This document shows, in pieces, positions 46,853-58,644 of a stretch of 64,000 nucleotides of DNA. Under the pieces are notes generated by a model. That model was given only the letters and a program-made list of their open reading frames with translations. It was not told the DNA's origin and made no database searches. A program made the position numbers and the translations under genes. The DNA is from Humulus lupulus. Lineage: Eukaryota > Streptophyta > Magnoliopsida > Rosales > Cannabaceae. How positions within the stretch are numbered: position 1 is the first letter of the stretch; each line of letters starts with the position of its first letter. The stretch lies in NCBI RefSeq assembly GCF_963169125.1, contig NC_084793.1, forward strand, positions 215,600,652 through 215,664,651, read 5' to 3'.

Positions 46853-46977
46853 ATAAAGTCTTGCGGAGCAAGACCATCACCTTAGTTAAAGTGTTGTGGA
46901 GAAACAGCAAGGTAGAAGATGCGACGTGGGAACTTGAGATAGATATGCGGGATCAGTATCCCGAGTTATTCAGGTAA
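46853..46977 (+). pseudogene. C-terminal end of family-A pol
   Basis: After the solo LTR, the pol frame resumes: VLRSKTITLVKVLWRN and DATWELEIDMRDQYP, ending FR and TAA at 46975. This tail, with the WxxxxxxE...P pattern, is the usual end of chromovirus pol just past a chromodomain-like region. A purine tract (gtgaggaggggatag, 46997-47012) then leads into the 3' LTR. Confidence 0.8.
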
Positions 46978-46996
46978 TTTTGAGGACAAAATTTCT

Positions 46997-47012
46997 GTGA
47001 GGAGGGGATAGT
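46997..47012 (+). other. Polypurine tract of element A
   Basis: gtgaggaggggatag(t), immediately before the 3' LTR; primes plus-strand DNA synthesis in LTR elements. Confidence 0.75.
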
Positions 47013-48718
47013 TGTAGTGTCCCAAATTTTCTAATAACGCTTAGGGCCTTGATTAGCATGCCAGGAGGGAAATAATTGATTTAATTACATTAATATGTGA
47101 ATTTGATAATTATGTGATTAGAAATGCATGTTTAGGTGGATTAAATATGCATGTCGGCCCCATTTGGTTATTTGGGCATATTTGTAATTTTAGCCCATTG
47201 AGGGCATAAATGCAATATTTGTGTATATTGTAATTGATACCACATGTGAGTGGTGATAGATTTGTGATGCACAATCTGAGACGGTCCTAGGGAGCAGTTT
47301 AGCTAGAAAGTCACAACGGGGTCAAATACCCGGCTCAGGAGGAACCTAGGGGTATTTTGGAAATGTTATATGTGTTCGGGATTTGTTGAGTAATGGGTAG
47401 TAATTTAGCAATTATTTGGATATGTTGGGATTAAATGAGGATTTATAGGAATACTCGAGGGATTGGCGGGAATGTGATAAATGATGGATTTGCCCTTTGT
47501 AGTATTAAAAGGATAAGAGTTAAGTTATGGGAAATTTGGTCATTTTTGTGCAAAGGGGATAACTTAGGCTTTAGAAGTCTAGAACTGATCAGAAGAAACA
47601 TACTCTCAGCTCTTTCCACGCTCTCTCTCTCTCGATCACATCTCTCTCTTGAGGCTAGGGAGGTTTTGGGACTTTTGAGGAGAAAGCTTTGAATTTGAGG
47701 TTGTGAATTGAGGAATCAAAGCTAGGAGCAGGATTATAGACTGCTGAGGGTCGAAACCATCCTTGAGATTATCAGCGAGGCTTGTGTTAGAGGACTTTGC
47801 TTGGGATTGCAGTGCTCAGATAGCTTGGGACACAAGTAAGAAAATTGTTGTACCCGTAGAGTAGGGCGTGGCCCTATTGCTTGTATTGCAGGGCATGACC
47901 CTATTGATTGAATTGTAGGGCGTAGCCCTATTGTCTATGTTTAATATATGTTTAAATATTTGTTGAATTCATGCTATGTAATGCATATTTTTTATTGAAC
48001 GGTGAAGGTCGGGAACGGTGAAGGTTGAGAACGGCAGAAAGCCGAGCACGCCAAGGGGTCGGGAACAGCGTTGAGCACGCAGAGTGCAAAGCCGAGTATG
48101 GCAAGGATCCGGGAACGGCATTGAGCATGTGGAGTGCAGACCGTTAGGGAGAGACCCCCCCTAGGATGCTGGAGTCATCCTCTCGATGAAGACTGCGAAC
48201 CCAGGGCCTGGTAAAGCGCCTGGGACGGCATGACCGCTATATGTTTAGCCTATTGGCTACTTTGTTATATGCTGCTAATAGATATGCATATGTAAATTGT
48301 TTTGTGTTGAGTTTTCTTGCCTGTCTTTAGCTCACGGGTGCTCTATGGTGCAAGTAAGGGCAAAGGAAAGGTCGACCAACCATGAGTACGGAGAGCGTGG
48401 AGCGACGGGTACATGTTCGGCCTACCTGGCTACCACGACCAGGGTTATTTTGGGAAAATGTAATGTATTGGTACAAATTTGTCGCTTAAGTCGACCTTAA
48501 ATATATTTTGAGATGTAAATTATTTTCTAAACAATATTTTGGGATCCCAAATGTTTAACTCTTTATGTTTTTAATGAATAACCAAATATTTTATATTTAA
48601 TGTCGTTAAATGAATTTTGTCTCAGTTTAGTTACACTTTTTACCTAAAACCTCGATTAGCAAGCTAATGGCACGTTTTTAACTCACTTAGTACAACTTTA
48701 AGGAAGTAGGATGTTACA
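47013..48718 (+). repeat. 3' LTR of element A
   Basis: 1706 bp, matching 36144-37857 over its length with scattered substitutions, slightly shorter in the CT microsatellite (47620-47640). Ends GATGTTACA, followed by agcaa of the B reverse transcriptase. Confidence 0.9.
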
Positions 48719-51119
48719 AGCAACATTCATGGACATGATGAAGAGGGTATTTAAGGAATACTTGGATAAGTTTGTAGTAGTGTTTATAGATGATGTCCTT
48801 ATCTACTCAAAGACAAGGGAAGAGCATGAGGAGCACTTGAGGTTGACACTAAATAGACTATGAGAGCATCAATTATATGCTAAGTTCTCTAAGTGTGAGT
48901 TTTGTTTGGAACAAGTGACTTTCCTAGGGCATATAGTGTCCAAGAATGGAATAGCAGTTGATCCGGCAAAGATCGAGGCCATTAGAGACTGCCCCAGCCA
49001 GAGAATTCCTTAGATGCTCGAAGTATCTTAGGGTTAGCGAGTTATTACCAGAAGTTTTTCGAGGGTTTTTCAAAGATTGCCACACCCTTTACCAACTTGA
49101 ACCGCAAACACAAGAAGTTCACATGTACCAATAAATGTGAAGAAAGCTTTCAGAATATGAAGGATAAGTTGATCTCTGTACGTATCCTTTGTGTCCCGCA
49201 GAGGGCGGGAAATTCGTAATGTATTGTGACCATGAAAGAACGACTTAGGTTTTATGTTGATACAGAATGAGAAGGTGATAGCTTATGCTTCAAGACAGCT
49301 CAAGGACTATAAACAACAGTATCCCACCCATGATCTTGAGTTAGCAACAGTGGTGTTCGCACTGAAAATATGGAGACATCACCTTTATGGGGATAAGTGT
49401 GAAATTTACACTGATCACAAAAATATGAAATACTTATTCACTCAGAAAGAACTGAATATGAGACTGAAATACTTATTCGCTCAGAAAGAACTGAATATGA
49501 GACAGCGGTGGTGGTTAGAGTTAGTGAAGGACTATGATTGCAAAATTCTATACCACCCAGGGAAGGCTTATGTAGTTGTCGATGCATTGAGTAGGAGAGG
49601 ACATGGGAGTGTCTCAGCTCAAAGTACAATAGAGATGCCTTTGTAGAAAGAGATTATAAATGTCGATATTGAGTTCGTGACAGGAGGCCTAGCGAACCTC
49701 ACTATACAATCCTCCCTACTGGAACAAATTAAAGAAGGGCAGAAAATAGATGAAGCCCTAATAAAGCAAGAGACTTTAGAACAGAAAAGTGATAGCGGTG
49801 ACTTCACTATGTCTAACGGTGGAATGCTGCAGTATAAGGATAGGATCTGTGTGCCTAACAATGATGAGATTAAGGAAGGTATTATGAAGGAGGCGCATAC
49901 AACACCCTTCCAGGGTCGACTAAGATGTACCAAGGCATTATACTGGTGGCCTAGAATGAAGAAGGACATTGCTGAGTTTGTTGCCAGATGTTTGACATGT
50001 CAACAAGTCAAAGTAGAGCAGTAAAGGCCAGCAGGGTTACTTCAACCGCTTTATGTTCCAGAATGGAAATAGGAAGATATAGCAATGGATTTTGTGGTAG
50101 GGTTACCTAGGACAACAAAACAACATGATTCTTCTTGGGTAATAGTGGATAGGCTCACTAAGTCCGCCCATTTTCTACCAGTTAAGACCACCTACTCAAC
50201 GAACCAGTATGCAGAATTTTATGTGAGCGAGATAGTGAGATTCCATGGGGTTCCAAAGTCGATTATATCTAATCGAAGGTTAGTATTCACGTTGAACTTT
50301 TGGAAGGGATTACAGAAAGCTGTGGGTACAAGGTTAAAGTTCAGTACTGCTTTCCATCCCCCAACCGATGGGCAATCTGTGAGGACTATACAGATTCTAG
50401 AGGATATGTTGAGATATTGTGCATTGGACTTTTAAGAATCTTGGAGTCGATATCTACCCCTGATGGAGTTCTCCTATAACAATAGATATTAGTCCACTAT
50501 TGGGATGGCTCCTTATGAGATGCTTTATGGGCATAAGTGTAGATCTCCCTTGCACTGGGATTAGGTTGGGGAGAAGCAAATATTAGGCCCAGCGTCAATT
50601 AGGGAAGCCAGCGAGGCAATCGAGAAAATTCGCCAAAGGATGCTTACCACTCAAAGTAGGCAAAAGTGTTACGCAGACCTTAAGAGAAGGAACATCGAGT
50701 TTTCAGTGGGCGAGTTTATATTCTTGAGAGTCTCGCTGATGAAAGGTGTTATGCGTTTTGGGAAGAAAGGAAAGTTGAGCCCCAGATTTATAGGTCCATT
50801 TGAGATATTGGACAGAGTAGGGCAAGTTGCGTACTATTTAGCACTGCCCGCAGCACTAGCAAAAACGCATAACGTCTTTCACATCTCAATGTTGTGTAAG
50901 TACGTGTCAGATCCCTCTCATGTTCTGAGTTATGAGCTGTTACAGCTAAAGCAAGACCTGAGTTATGATGAAAAGCCAGAGCGCATCATTGAAAAGGGAA
51001 TCAAGGAACTGAGATCCAAAAGTATTCCATTAGTTAAGGTCTTGTGGAAGAATAGCACGAAACGAGAAGCAACATGGGGGTTGAAGGAAGACATGAGAGA
51101 AAGATACCTTGAGTTATAA
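48719..51119 (+). pseudogene. Family-B pol, second part (RT-RH-INT-C-terminal)
   Basis: Continues RT with [21 protein letters not shown] near 48783 (catalytic FIDD kept) and [10 protein letters not shown]. RNase H runs [19 protein letters not shown] near 49285 to [15 protein letters not shown] near 49555; a 39-bp in-frame duplication lies at 49428-49505. Integrase finger: HTTPFQG...CLTCQQV, 49899-50000. Core: MDFVVGLPR near 50085, SWVIVDRLTKSAHF, then IISNRRLVF, where the second catalytic Asp reads Asn. GPFEILDRVGQVAYYL and HVFHISML-like blocks follow, with a chromovirus C-terminus ending ERYLEL at 51117. From 49254 one frame runs to the end with stops at 49644, 50022, 50070, 50433 and others. 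Confidence 0.88.
49428..49505 (+). repeat. 39-bp tandem duplication in RNase H
   Basis: aaatacttattc[a/g]ctcagaaag is repeated head to tail (49428-49466 and 49467-49505) with two differences. It is in frame and duplicates the peptide around YLFxQKELNMR, which follows the DHKNM motif of gypsy RNase H. Normal elements have one copy. Confidence 0.92.
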
Positions 51120-51310
51120 GGAGGGTATATTGTAGCGCACCAAAAATTTTATTTTATTTTATTAATTTTGTGCTTTGTTATAATAATAATTGTTAAGTGT
51201 TAGAAATTGTTTGGTAGGAATTATGTGAATTTAATTGTTAGTTGTTTTATTTATTTATTTATTCAATTAGTAAGAAAATGAGTATTGGTTGAATGCACCA
51301 AGATGCATGG

Positions 51311-52640
51311 TGATTAACGCCCAAATGTGACTTCCACTAAGTGGTAGTCGTAGTATAGATGGGTGGTTGATTCCACAAGGAGGTAAAGAAACAAAGAGAC
51401 AAATAAAACGATTAGAAGGTAAGTAATATAATAACAGTAAAAAGAAACAATATTTTTGTGGATTTTTTTGTTTGAATGATTAAAATAAAAGACACTAAAC
51501 AATAAAAGGCTTGGTGGTGACCGGGGTTCCACAATATATTTTGGTCACCTATTTACTTTGATAATTTGCAAATGTATTTGAGTAATAAAATTCCATACTT
51601 GAATTACATGCACATGTTATTGTTATGGGAAACCTAGAATCGACGTAATATCGTCGACAATATGCAGTAAAAGAATACTCAGAAAATAAGAAATTAATAT
51701 CTCATGCTAATACTATTGTTATGAGAAATCTAGAAGCGACACTATACCATCTTGGCGATAATGCAGTAAAAGACTACCCACAAAATTATAAAATTAATAT
51801 AATTATTTTAGTAAAATTACATAGAAAAAGCTTGATTGAATCTATATAAAATTAATAATAAATATTAATTGCATAAATAATGATAGAAATAATAAAACTC
51901 AAATATTTGAATATTAAAACACTTTATAAATTCAAAATAAAAAAATTATAAAATACAAAGCTTCACCCTTATCCTCACCAAAAGAAAACTCTAGCCTAAG
52001 TTAAAAGTCATTCTCACATTTTCCATTGAAAACCTGAGAAGACTAGGCTTAGAGATAAAATGGAGAAGAGGACATCGAGAGAAAAGATGGTAGGGAGAGA
52101 AATGTGTAGAAAATGTGTGTTTTACAAATGAAAACTACATCCTATTTATAGGAGTAGAATACAAATAAACTATGGTGGAAATGACATGTGGCACGCTACC
52201 ATTGGTTGCGAGGGAAGCACATGGATTGCTAATTTTTGTTGAAAAGAAGACACTTCTATTGGTTGAAAATGAAGCACATGGATTGCCAATATTTGTTGGA
52301 ATGAGTTGTAATTGACATCTCTTATCGATGGAAAAGAAATTGCATGGATTGGTGACATGGCATCTTCATTAATTGGATTGGGCTTTTTCAATTCGGGCTT
52401 GACTTCTTCAAAATGTCAACTTTCTTCATTTTCTTCCACTTTTACTTCTTTTTCTTTTTGCTTTATTTTATTCAACAAAAATTGTTTCATTTTCCTACAA
52501 AATGAAAAAATAAAAATTAATTCCAAATTAAATATTTTCATTTATAAAATATATCACATTAATTCTATGAAAATATTAATTAAAACTTAATTTATTTTGA
52601 CAATTAAAATCAATAAATGTGTATTTTTGACCCTTAATCA
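51311..52640 (-). mobile_element. Solo LTR of family F in the B 3' LTR
   Basis: 1330 bp. Ends are inverted: TGATTAACGCCC at the left and CCCTTAATCA at the right. Flanks catgg (51306-51310) and caagg (52641-52645) match at 4 of 5 bases, and joining them restores the LTR-B sequence seen uninterrupted at 34675-34685. The left portion, inverted, matches the tail of LTR F at 33720-33790. AT-rich, non-coding. Confidence 0.85.
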
Positions 52641-53209
52641 CAAGGTAAGTAGTGATGCACTTGAATAATTAGGTGTGTGCATGTGCATAGATTGCATGGT
52701 GGGCATGCAATAGTATTTTCTACACTTAATTTCCTTCTATTTTATTTATTAAAGAAATTATAGAATTAAAAAAAGAAGGGGAAAGAGAGTGATAGGCATG
52801 ACTATAGTGGGAAAGCAATGGTCTTCTTTTTCTTTCTAGTTTGTATTTAAATAAATTAATTAAGGGATATTAGCTAAATTGGGTAAGGAAAATCACCAAT
52901 TAATCAATAGAGCATTTTTGGTTGGATGTCTTGATTTGGTGAGTAAATAAATTGTAACAAAATAAAAAGGAGAGAGGGAATGAGTGTGGACGGTAGCACA
53001 AAGAAACGGAAATGATTGGTTTTGTTTTGTTTTCCTTTTTATATTTTTATTTAATTCTCTTGATTTGGGTCAATGCTTTAACTCCTAGATTCGGGAAAGA
53101 GGCTTGATTAGTTTCCCTTTCCATTAGCTTTGATTGATGGACCTTTAGGGGAATAAGAAGGTGAGCAATGGGGAGAGGGAGTTCATTGTGGCTGGCGTGC
53201 AAGAGGAGG

Positions 53210-53213
<4 letters not shown>

Positions 53214-53263
<50 letters not shown>

Positions 53264-53345
53264 TAGAGAGAGAAAGAAAGAAAAAAAAATAGGGTGTGCG
53301 TGAAGAAGAAGAAGAAGAAGAAGAAGAAGAAGAAGAAGAAGAAGA
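53214..53345 (+). repeat. GA and GAA microsatellites in LTR-B
   Basis: A (GA)n run of about 24 units at about 53216-53262 and a (GAA)n run of about 15 units at 53302-53345, separated by agaaagaaagaaaaaaaaat. The 5' LTR copy (35220-35268) has only a short GA run, so the expansion is recent or specific to the 3' copy. Confidence 0.88.
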
Positions 53346-56298
53346 AAGGAAGGAAATCTAGGTTTGTATTTTGTTTTTCCATAGTGATTATTCTCTAGTT
53401 CATCTCCCCCACCTTCTTGATTTCTAAGCCTTTATGTTGATGTTATGTTCTTCTCTTCTTTGTGTGAGCTTCGAAACCCTAGGGATGAACAAAGTGGTGG
53501 CAATAGTGTGGGTACTTGTGTACTACCAAGAGAGGTATTGGATTTCTCCTTCAATTTTTGGATTTATTTTTGTAAGATTATGATTTGATGTGGGTTGGTG
53601 TTTGGGCAAGATTATAACGTTTTGATTTTCCTTGTTATTTATGGTTGTTTTCGAAAATCGTGTTTGGAATGAAAGCTAATGTTTGGGTTATTTTGACCTT
53701 GTTGAATAATTGTTTTGGTGTATGCTTTGCACTATTTGATATAATGAAAGCATGGGTTGTTGTGATGGCTTGTTACGAAGCATGTTAGGTGGTTGTAATT
53801 TTGGATTCAAGAGTATAAATCCTATGTAGGTTTCAGTCACGACATGTGTAGAGAATGCATGTGGGGTTTTGTTTATGTTTCTCTTGATGGTTCTATGAAC
53901 TTGTTCATGTTATATGGGAAATAGGAACATGCTAGGGTTCATGTGAATGTATATGAGGTTATTGAAATTTTTATGTTTATATTAAGTGGGTTTCGGCCTA
54001 TACGGTTATTGATGCATGTTGGTCATTTATTTTTATTTGATGTCACATATATTCATTAGCAACATGATAGGTTATTGTGTTAAATTTGAGAATTTGTTTT
54101 AAGTCCCTTACAAATGATGATTTAATGATACATGAAGTTTTGGCCTAAGTATTTGTTTAAAACATGATTAAAAATGGTTTTTCTTCTAAATTATGCTTGT
54201 TCTTTTTATTTTATTTTATAATTTGTAATTATATTGGTGAGACAATGTTTTGAAATGCACATGTGATGCCTCAAGTGATATTTGATTTTTAAGTGAATAA
54301 AATGACACATTTTTTTCAGATGTTAATGGTGTTTTTGCCAACAACATAATACATGCAGATTTTTTGTGAATTTTATGAAACAAAAATAAAGTTTTAATCC
54401 AAGTTTGTAATTTAATTAAAAAAATAGTTGCTGGGATTTTGGATTAAAAATAAGAAAGGTTTCTTCAATGAGATAAATAATGCTAGTGCATCAAATAAAT
54501 TAAACTCTAAGTTATATATATGATAAATGTTGTATTTTTAAAATGTATTTTTCACATTATTATTTAGGTGCAATTTTAATTTTTATTTAAATGTGAAAAA
54601 GATTATGGTTTAAATTCATTTGTGATTTTAAACAAAATAAATGGTTGTTGAAACTTTGAGATATTAAGCTAAAATAATTATTTTATTTAAGATTAATGAG
54701 TTCTAAATAATTTAGTCTTAAATAATTTTATTTATAAATTTTCACATTTGAAAGCATGTATTTTTTTTTTAGATTAGTAAATTTATTTTCTAAAAGAAGC
54801 AAGAAACTTATTAAGTATTTCTAATAGCTACAAAATTGTCACATATATTTTTTATGCTATTTAAATAATAAATGGAATTATTATTTTATGAGAAATTAGA
54901 AAAGGCTTAATGAATTATTTTATAAAACAAATATTATGTGTTAAAAAATTGTTTAACAATTTTGGAGTGTGAGAAACAAATAATGGGAATTAAATTATGT
55001 TGCTGAATTTTGATTTAAGAGGCAAGAAATAAGTATGTAGAAATTATCGTTATAAAACGCTAGATTTTAACAACACTCTCACGTATGCATATCGCATGCA
55101 AATGCATTTTTACATTCAAATATATGCCTATTATTCAAACACATGACTTTTACTTCGTAACCATGAAGGGTTAATAGGCATAATTAGCATTATTCTGTTA
55201 TGATTTAATGTGAAAATGTGTATGTTTGGAATTATTGGACAACTTGTACTATGTGTGCATGACCCATGCACACGTGGGGTAAATGTGTTGGGCATGAGTA
55301 TTTTTTATGTGATTCTAAGAGACGACGTTTGATTATGACTATAGGCTCGTTGTGAAGTTTTTCTCAATTTTTTTTTGCTCGAGTCTGAGGTAAGGATGCT
55401 AGATAGAATTTCTATGTTTATGATATGAAATGGTGAGACTAGTATGTTACAAGGAATATTGTGCTTTGTGATATGGAAAATGGAATTCTATCTTGAGATG
55501 ATATGACAAGTATGATTGCAACATGTATTTCTTTTGTCTTGATGTGAATTGGATTACATGTGCTGTGTGATGAATGAGAATAAAAGGTTGCTAGCGTGAT
55601 GAACGCAACATAACAAAGGAGTTACTAAGGATATGACATAACTCAAAGGGCGGATGCGCCGAGGTTATTCAAGGACCTGAGATCTTGTTTACCTCATAGA
55701 GAAGGTTTTACCATCTTTGCTATACTGGTTACCTCAAGATGTGACATGGACAACATAGGTGCCATGGTCACAAAGAGTATGCTTATGTTGAATGAATGTG
55801 ATGTATGACTGTGTTTCATTTTAATTATGGGATATGAGTATGATGATGTTATGAATTGCATTGTTATGTTATATATGTTTTTCTTGTCTTATCTTTGATT
55901 TTGTTGTACTTTTTTACTAGGCTTTTAGCTCACCCCCCCCCCCCCTTACTTTCCCCCTTTTAGGTAATAAATAGGGTTTTTCTCTGGCATGCGTAGTGAT
56001 GTGGAGAATTCTGACGTCTGAGTGTGTATGGCGTGGGGGTTTCCTATGGACGAATAAACGATCAACATAAGCATCGAATTTTTTTTAAGAACTATGTTAT
56101 GGACCTTAAATTTTCAAACTTACCCGTGGGACTTAAATTATATATTGCATATGAACACATTATTTTTATTTTAAACTATTGGACCCAACTTGCATATTTT
56201 ATCTAGGCCCCACTGAATTTATCTTTTAAGTGGTATTTTTCTAAGTATCTATGAGATAAGTGACGTTTGTACAAAGTAATAGAATAGGGAATTTTACA

Positions 56299-56352
56299 CC
56301 TTTCTACGACCTCCATGGTCAACTTTGTGGCAACCTTTGTTCACCTTTTGCC
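56299..56352 (-). repeat. LTR of family C, second segment
   Basis: 54 bp between the B element and solo LTR J. It follows on from 34495 across the B insertion and continues at 58371 across J. Too short to identify alone; assigned by the flanking duplications. Confidence 0.5.
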
Positions 56353-58370
56353 TGTTAGGATTAATGCCCTAGAAGTATGTAAAGAAATTTTATTGAATTA
56401 CATAAAAGAAAAATTTTATTATATTTGAATATTATAATTGTTGTTTGAATTAATTATATGATAATATCGAGAAAATATTCATTCATGAGAATATGATCTT
56501 GTATTAGTACAAGAGAATTAAGATCATATATAATGAATAAAATAGACAGTACCATATTAAAGTACGAAATCTTTAATGAATGGTTGCTAATGCAGTTTAC
56601 TAAGCATACGGGATGCAAGTGATCTAGATTCGGATTACTGATGTGGATAGACATCTTAGTAAATGTGTTATATATAATAGACATTATATATGACAGGAAC
56701 GATAAGAATTAATTATTTTTAGAAACTTGTTGTTTGACATAAATATTTGATTCTTATCATAATATATGATCATTTGTAGATCAGTCTATATTATGAGTAT
56801 TTATGAACTCCTGTTTGTGTTTATTGGATCTTTTGATTCACTTGTTAAGGTTTCTTAGTATAATAAGGCTAATGAATTTTTTTTTGGAGATTCAATATCA
56901 TGAATGGCTGGGAACATGAATTACAATAATGGAATCCATACTTTCCTAACGAATCGAATATTGGTTCCCTTAAGGGTTAATTCTGGAACTGAATAGTTAT
57001 TGAGCTCAAATCTATAATTTGATTATAGATTAATTATTCATTAGTGAATTAATGGTACTTAAGGATCAAGAGGTAATTAGAATGGTAAAACGGTAATTTT
57101 GACCAGCTCTAATTAACGAACCAATAAATGAAGGACATAACTACATTTATTGATTATATCAATGGACTACAAAAGAAAACTCTATAAATACTTAGAGTGA
57201 AATTACATATTTATAGTGGAGTAATCATGGAATTAATAAATAAGAATATTGGATTAAAGAGTTTAATTAATAATCTGGTTTATTGGAGCTTCGTATTGTG
57301 GGTCCATGGTCCCCAGATCACCTCTGTCCTACACAATCAAGGGTATGAATGTCAAAAGAAAGATTTGTAGAGAGATGAACTTAATTGCAAAGGAATTAAT
57401 TTTTCAGGGCAATAAAATAATTATGTGATAATTATAGGCAATTGATTAATTATGAATTAATTAATGATTTAACTATATACTTTTTATTTTGAAAAACTAT
57501 AGGTTAAAATAAACATTAATATTATTTGGATTAATGTATAAAGAGAGATTAATAACTATCTTATTTAGAATAAGATTTTTATTTATTTAAAATTGATATT
57601 TTAAGATAAAGTTAATTTTGAATTAACTGATATTTATATTGGGATAAATATATTGTCTTAAATATTAATTAAATAAACAAATAAGAAAATTAGGGGTAAC
57701 CCTAATGGTGTGGTCGACACACTCACAGTACAGTGAGTGTGGCGCCACACACAGAGATTTCCTATTCCTGAGATTTGAATTTTGAATTTCAAATAATTTA
57801 TTTTATTTAATTATTATTTTTTAAATATGATTTAAATTAAATAAGGTTGTAACTGATCATTTTTATTTTAATAAAATAAAGATTATTTAAATTAGTGAAT
57901 TATCTTTAAAAACCTAAAAAGAAGCTATACTTTTCAAGATTATTGTTTTCATAGACTATCAGACTCTCTCTTTAAGACATAAGTGATAGTTTTCCTAAAG
58001 CTGAAAAACTATTCAATTCCTCTTCTCTCTATCAAACCTCTCTAGATCTCACATGTTGACTTTAGTACATCTAGAGAGTCATAAATCAACCTTTTGAATC
58101 TTACGTACCCACACATGTCCTTGTGTGTTTGAGAATTAGTCTGCAAGATCAAGGTGTGAGCTTTCAGAACTTGGATAGGAAGATCGTTGATTTTATACAA
58201 AATGATTCAAGGACACTTGATAGGCTACGAGAGGCAATCTCTAATCTGATTGTATGTGATTTAATATATTTATATGTGTGTGTGTATGATTTTGGATGGT
58301 ATTAATAACAATTAAAAAAAATGGTCCATTCTCCGTTGCGTGTCTTTGATTTGCTCTTTTAATACCAACA
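56353..58370 (+). mobile_element. Solo LTR J, Copia-type
   Basis: 2018 bp, TGTTAGGATTAATGCCCTAG to TTTTAATACCAACA. Flanks ttgcc (56348-56352) and ttacc (58371-58375), 4 of 5 identical. Start, end and the inner gggtccatggtccccag word (57300) link it with the solo LTR at 15152-17009. AT-rich and non-coding, with a TATAAATA-type box near 57183 (ctctataaatacttag). Confidence 0.8.
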
Positions 58371-58644
58371 TTACCTTCCCAAGTACATGCCATAAAACAT
58401 ATAGCATACAACATGCATTCCATAAACATTAGCACTCAAGCAAACATGTTTAACATCCTTACCTTGGAGTGTTTGTGGAATCTTTGAAAAAGAAGAAAGT
58501 GATCTTGTTTATCGATCAAAGCATATCCTTAAAATAACAATAACCTTATTTAGATCATATCATGCTTACAAAGATAAGTTACACGCCCAAGAATCCCTTT
58601 GCATGAGCCATGCAACAAATAGCCTTATTTTATTAATCATAAGT
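58371..58644 (-). repeat. LTR of family C, third segment
   Basis: On the minus strand it includes a donor-like site in caaggtaaggatg near 58460, as often seen in LTR leader regions of the A/C group. It is cut at 58645 by the inverted B element; the rest of LTR C is not in the window. Confidence 0.5.

Larger units (their letters stand above)
36144..48718 (+). mobile_element. Family-A Ty3/gypsy (chromovirus-like) element with both LTRs
   Basis: LTRs start TGTAGTGTCCCAAATTT. The 5' copy ends in gttata and the 3' copy in gttaca. Flanks agcag (36139-36143) and agcaa (48719-48723) are a one-mismatch duplication, and the B reverse transcriptase codons join across it. The interior has an initiator-Met PBS, gag, integrase and a C-terminal domain, but protease-RT-RNase H are missing, replaced by an inverted Copia-derived segment at 39470-42801. 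It also holds a Cassandra LTR (37980-38301) and a solo LTR (44250-46852). The highly similar LTRs suggest that A is younger than B. Confidence 0.9.
34496..56298 (+). mobile_element. Family-B Ty3/gypsy element, copy 2, hosting several insertions
   Basis: TGTAGCGCACCAA starts both the truncated 5' LTR (34496) and the 3' LTR (51131). A large deletion removed most of the 5' LTR, the PBS and gag: the interior resumes in protease near 35270. pol is split by the family-A element within RT. The 3' LTR holds a solo F LTR. The integrase and C-terminal sequence place it among chromovirus-like (Tekay/Del-type) gypsy elements. The flanks cctct/ccttt are a 4-of-5 match. Subtracting insertions, the remnant is about 7.9 kb, half of which is the 3.8-kb 3' LTR. 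Confidence 0.82.
51131..56298 (+). repeat. 3' LTR of B copy 2 (interrupted)
   Basis: TGTAGCGCACC at 51131 to TTTTACA at 56298; without the inserted solo LTR about 3.8 kb, large even for plant gypsy. Landmarks: GA and GAA microsatellites near 53214-53345, a splice-like ccctaggg region near 53480, AT-rich stretch 54100-55000, acgtatgcatatcgcatgc near 55081, a 14-base C run at 55932-55945 in the shared gcttttagctcaccc motif. The polypurine tract ends ggagggtatat before it. No protein is encoded. Confidence 0.82.

Noticed and set aside
56454..56684. Minus-strand 76-codon ORF in solo LTR J
   Set aside because: AT-rich chance frame in an LTR.
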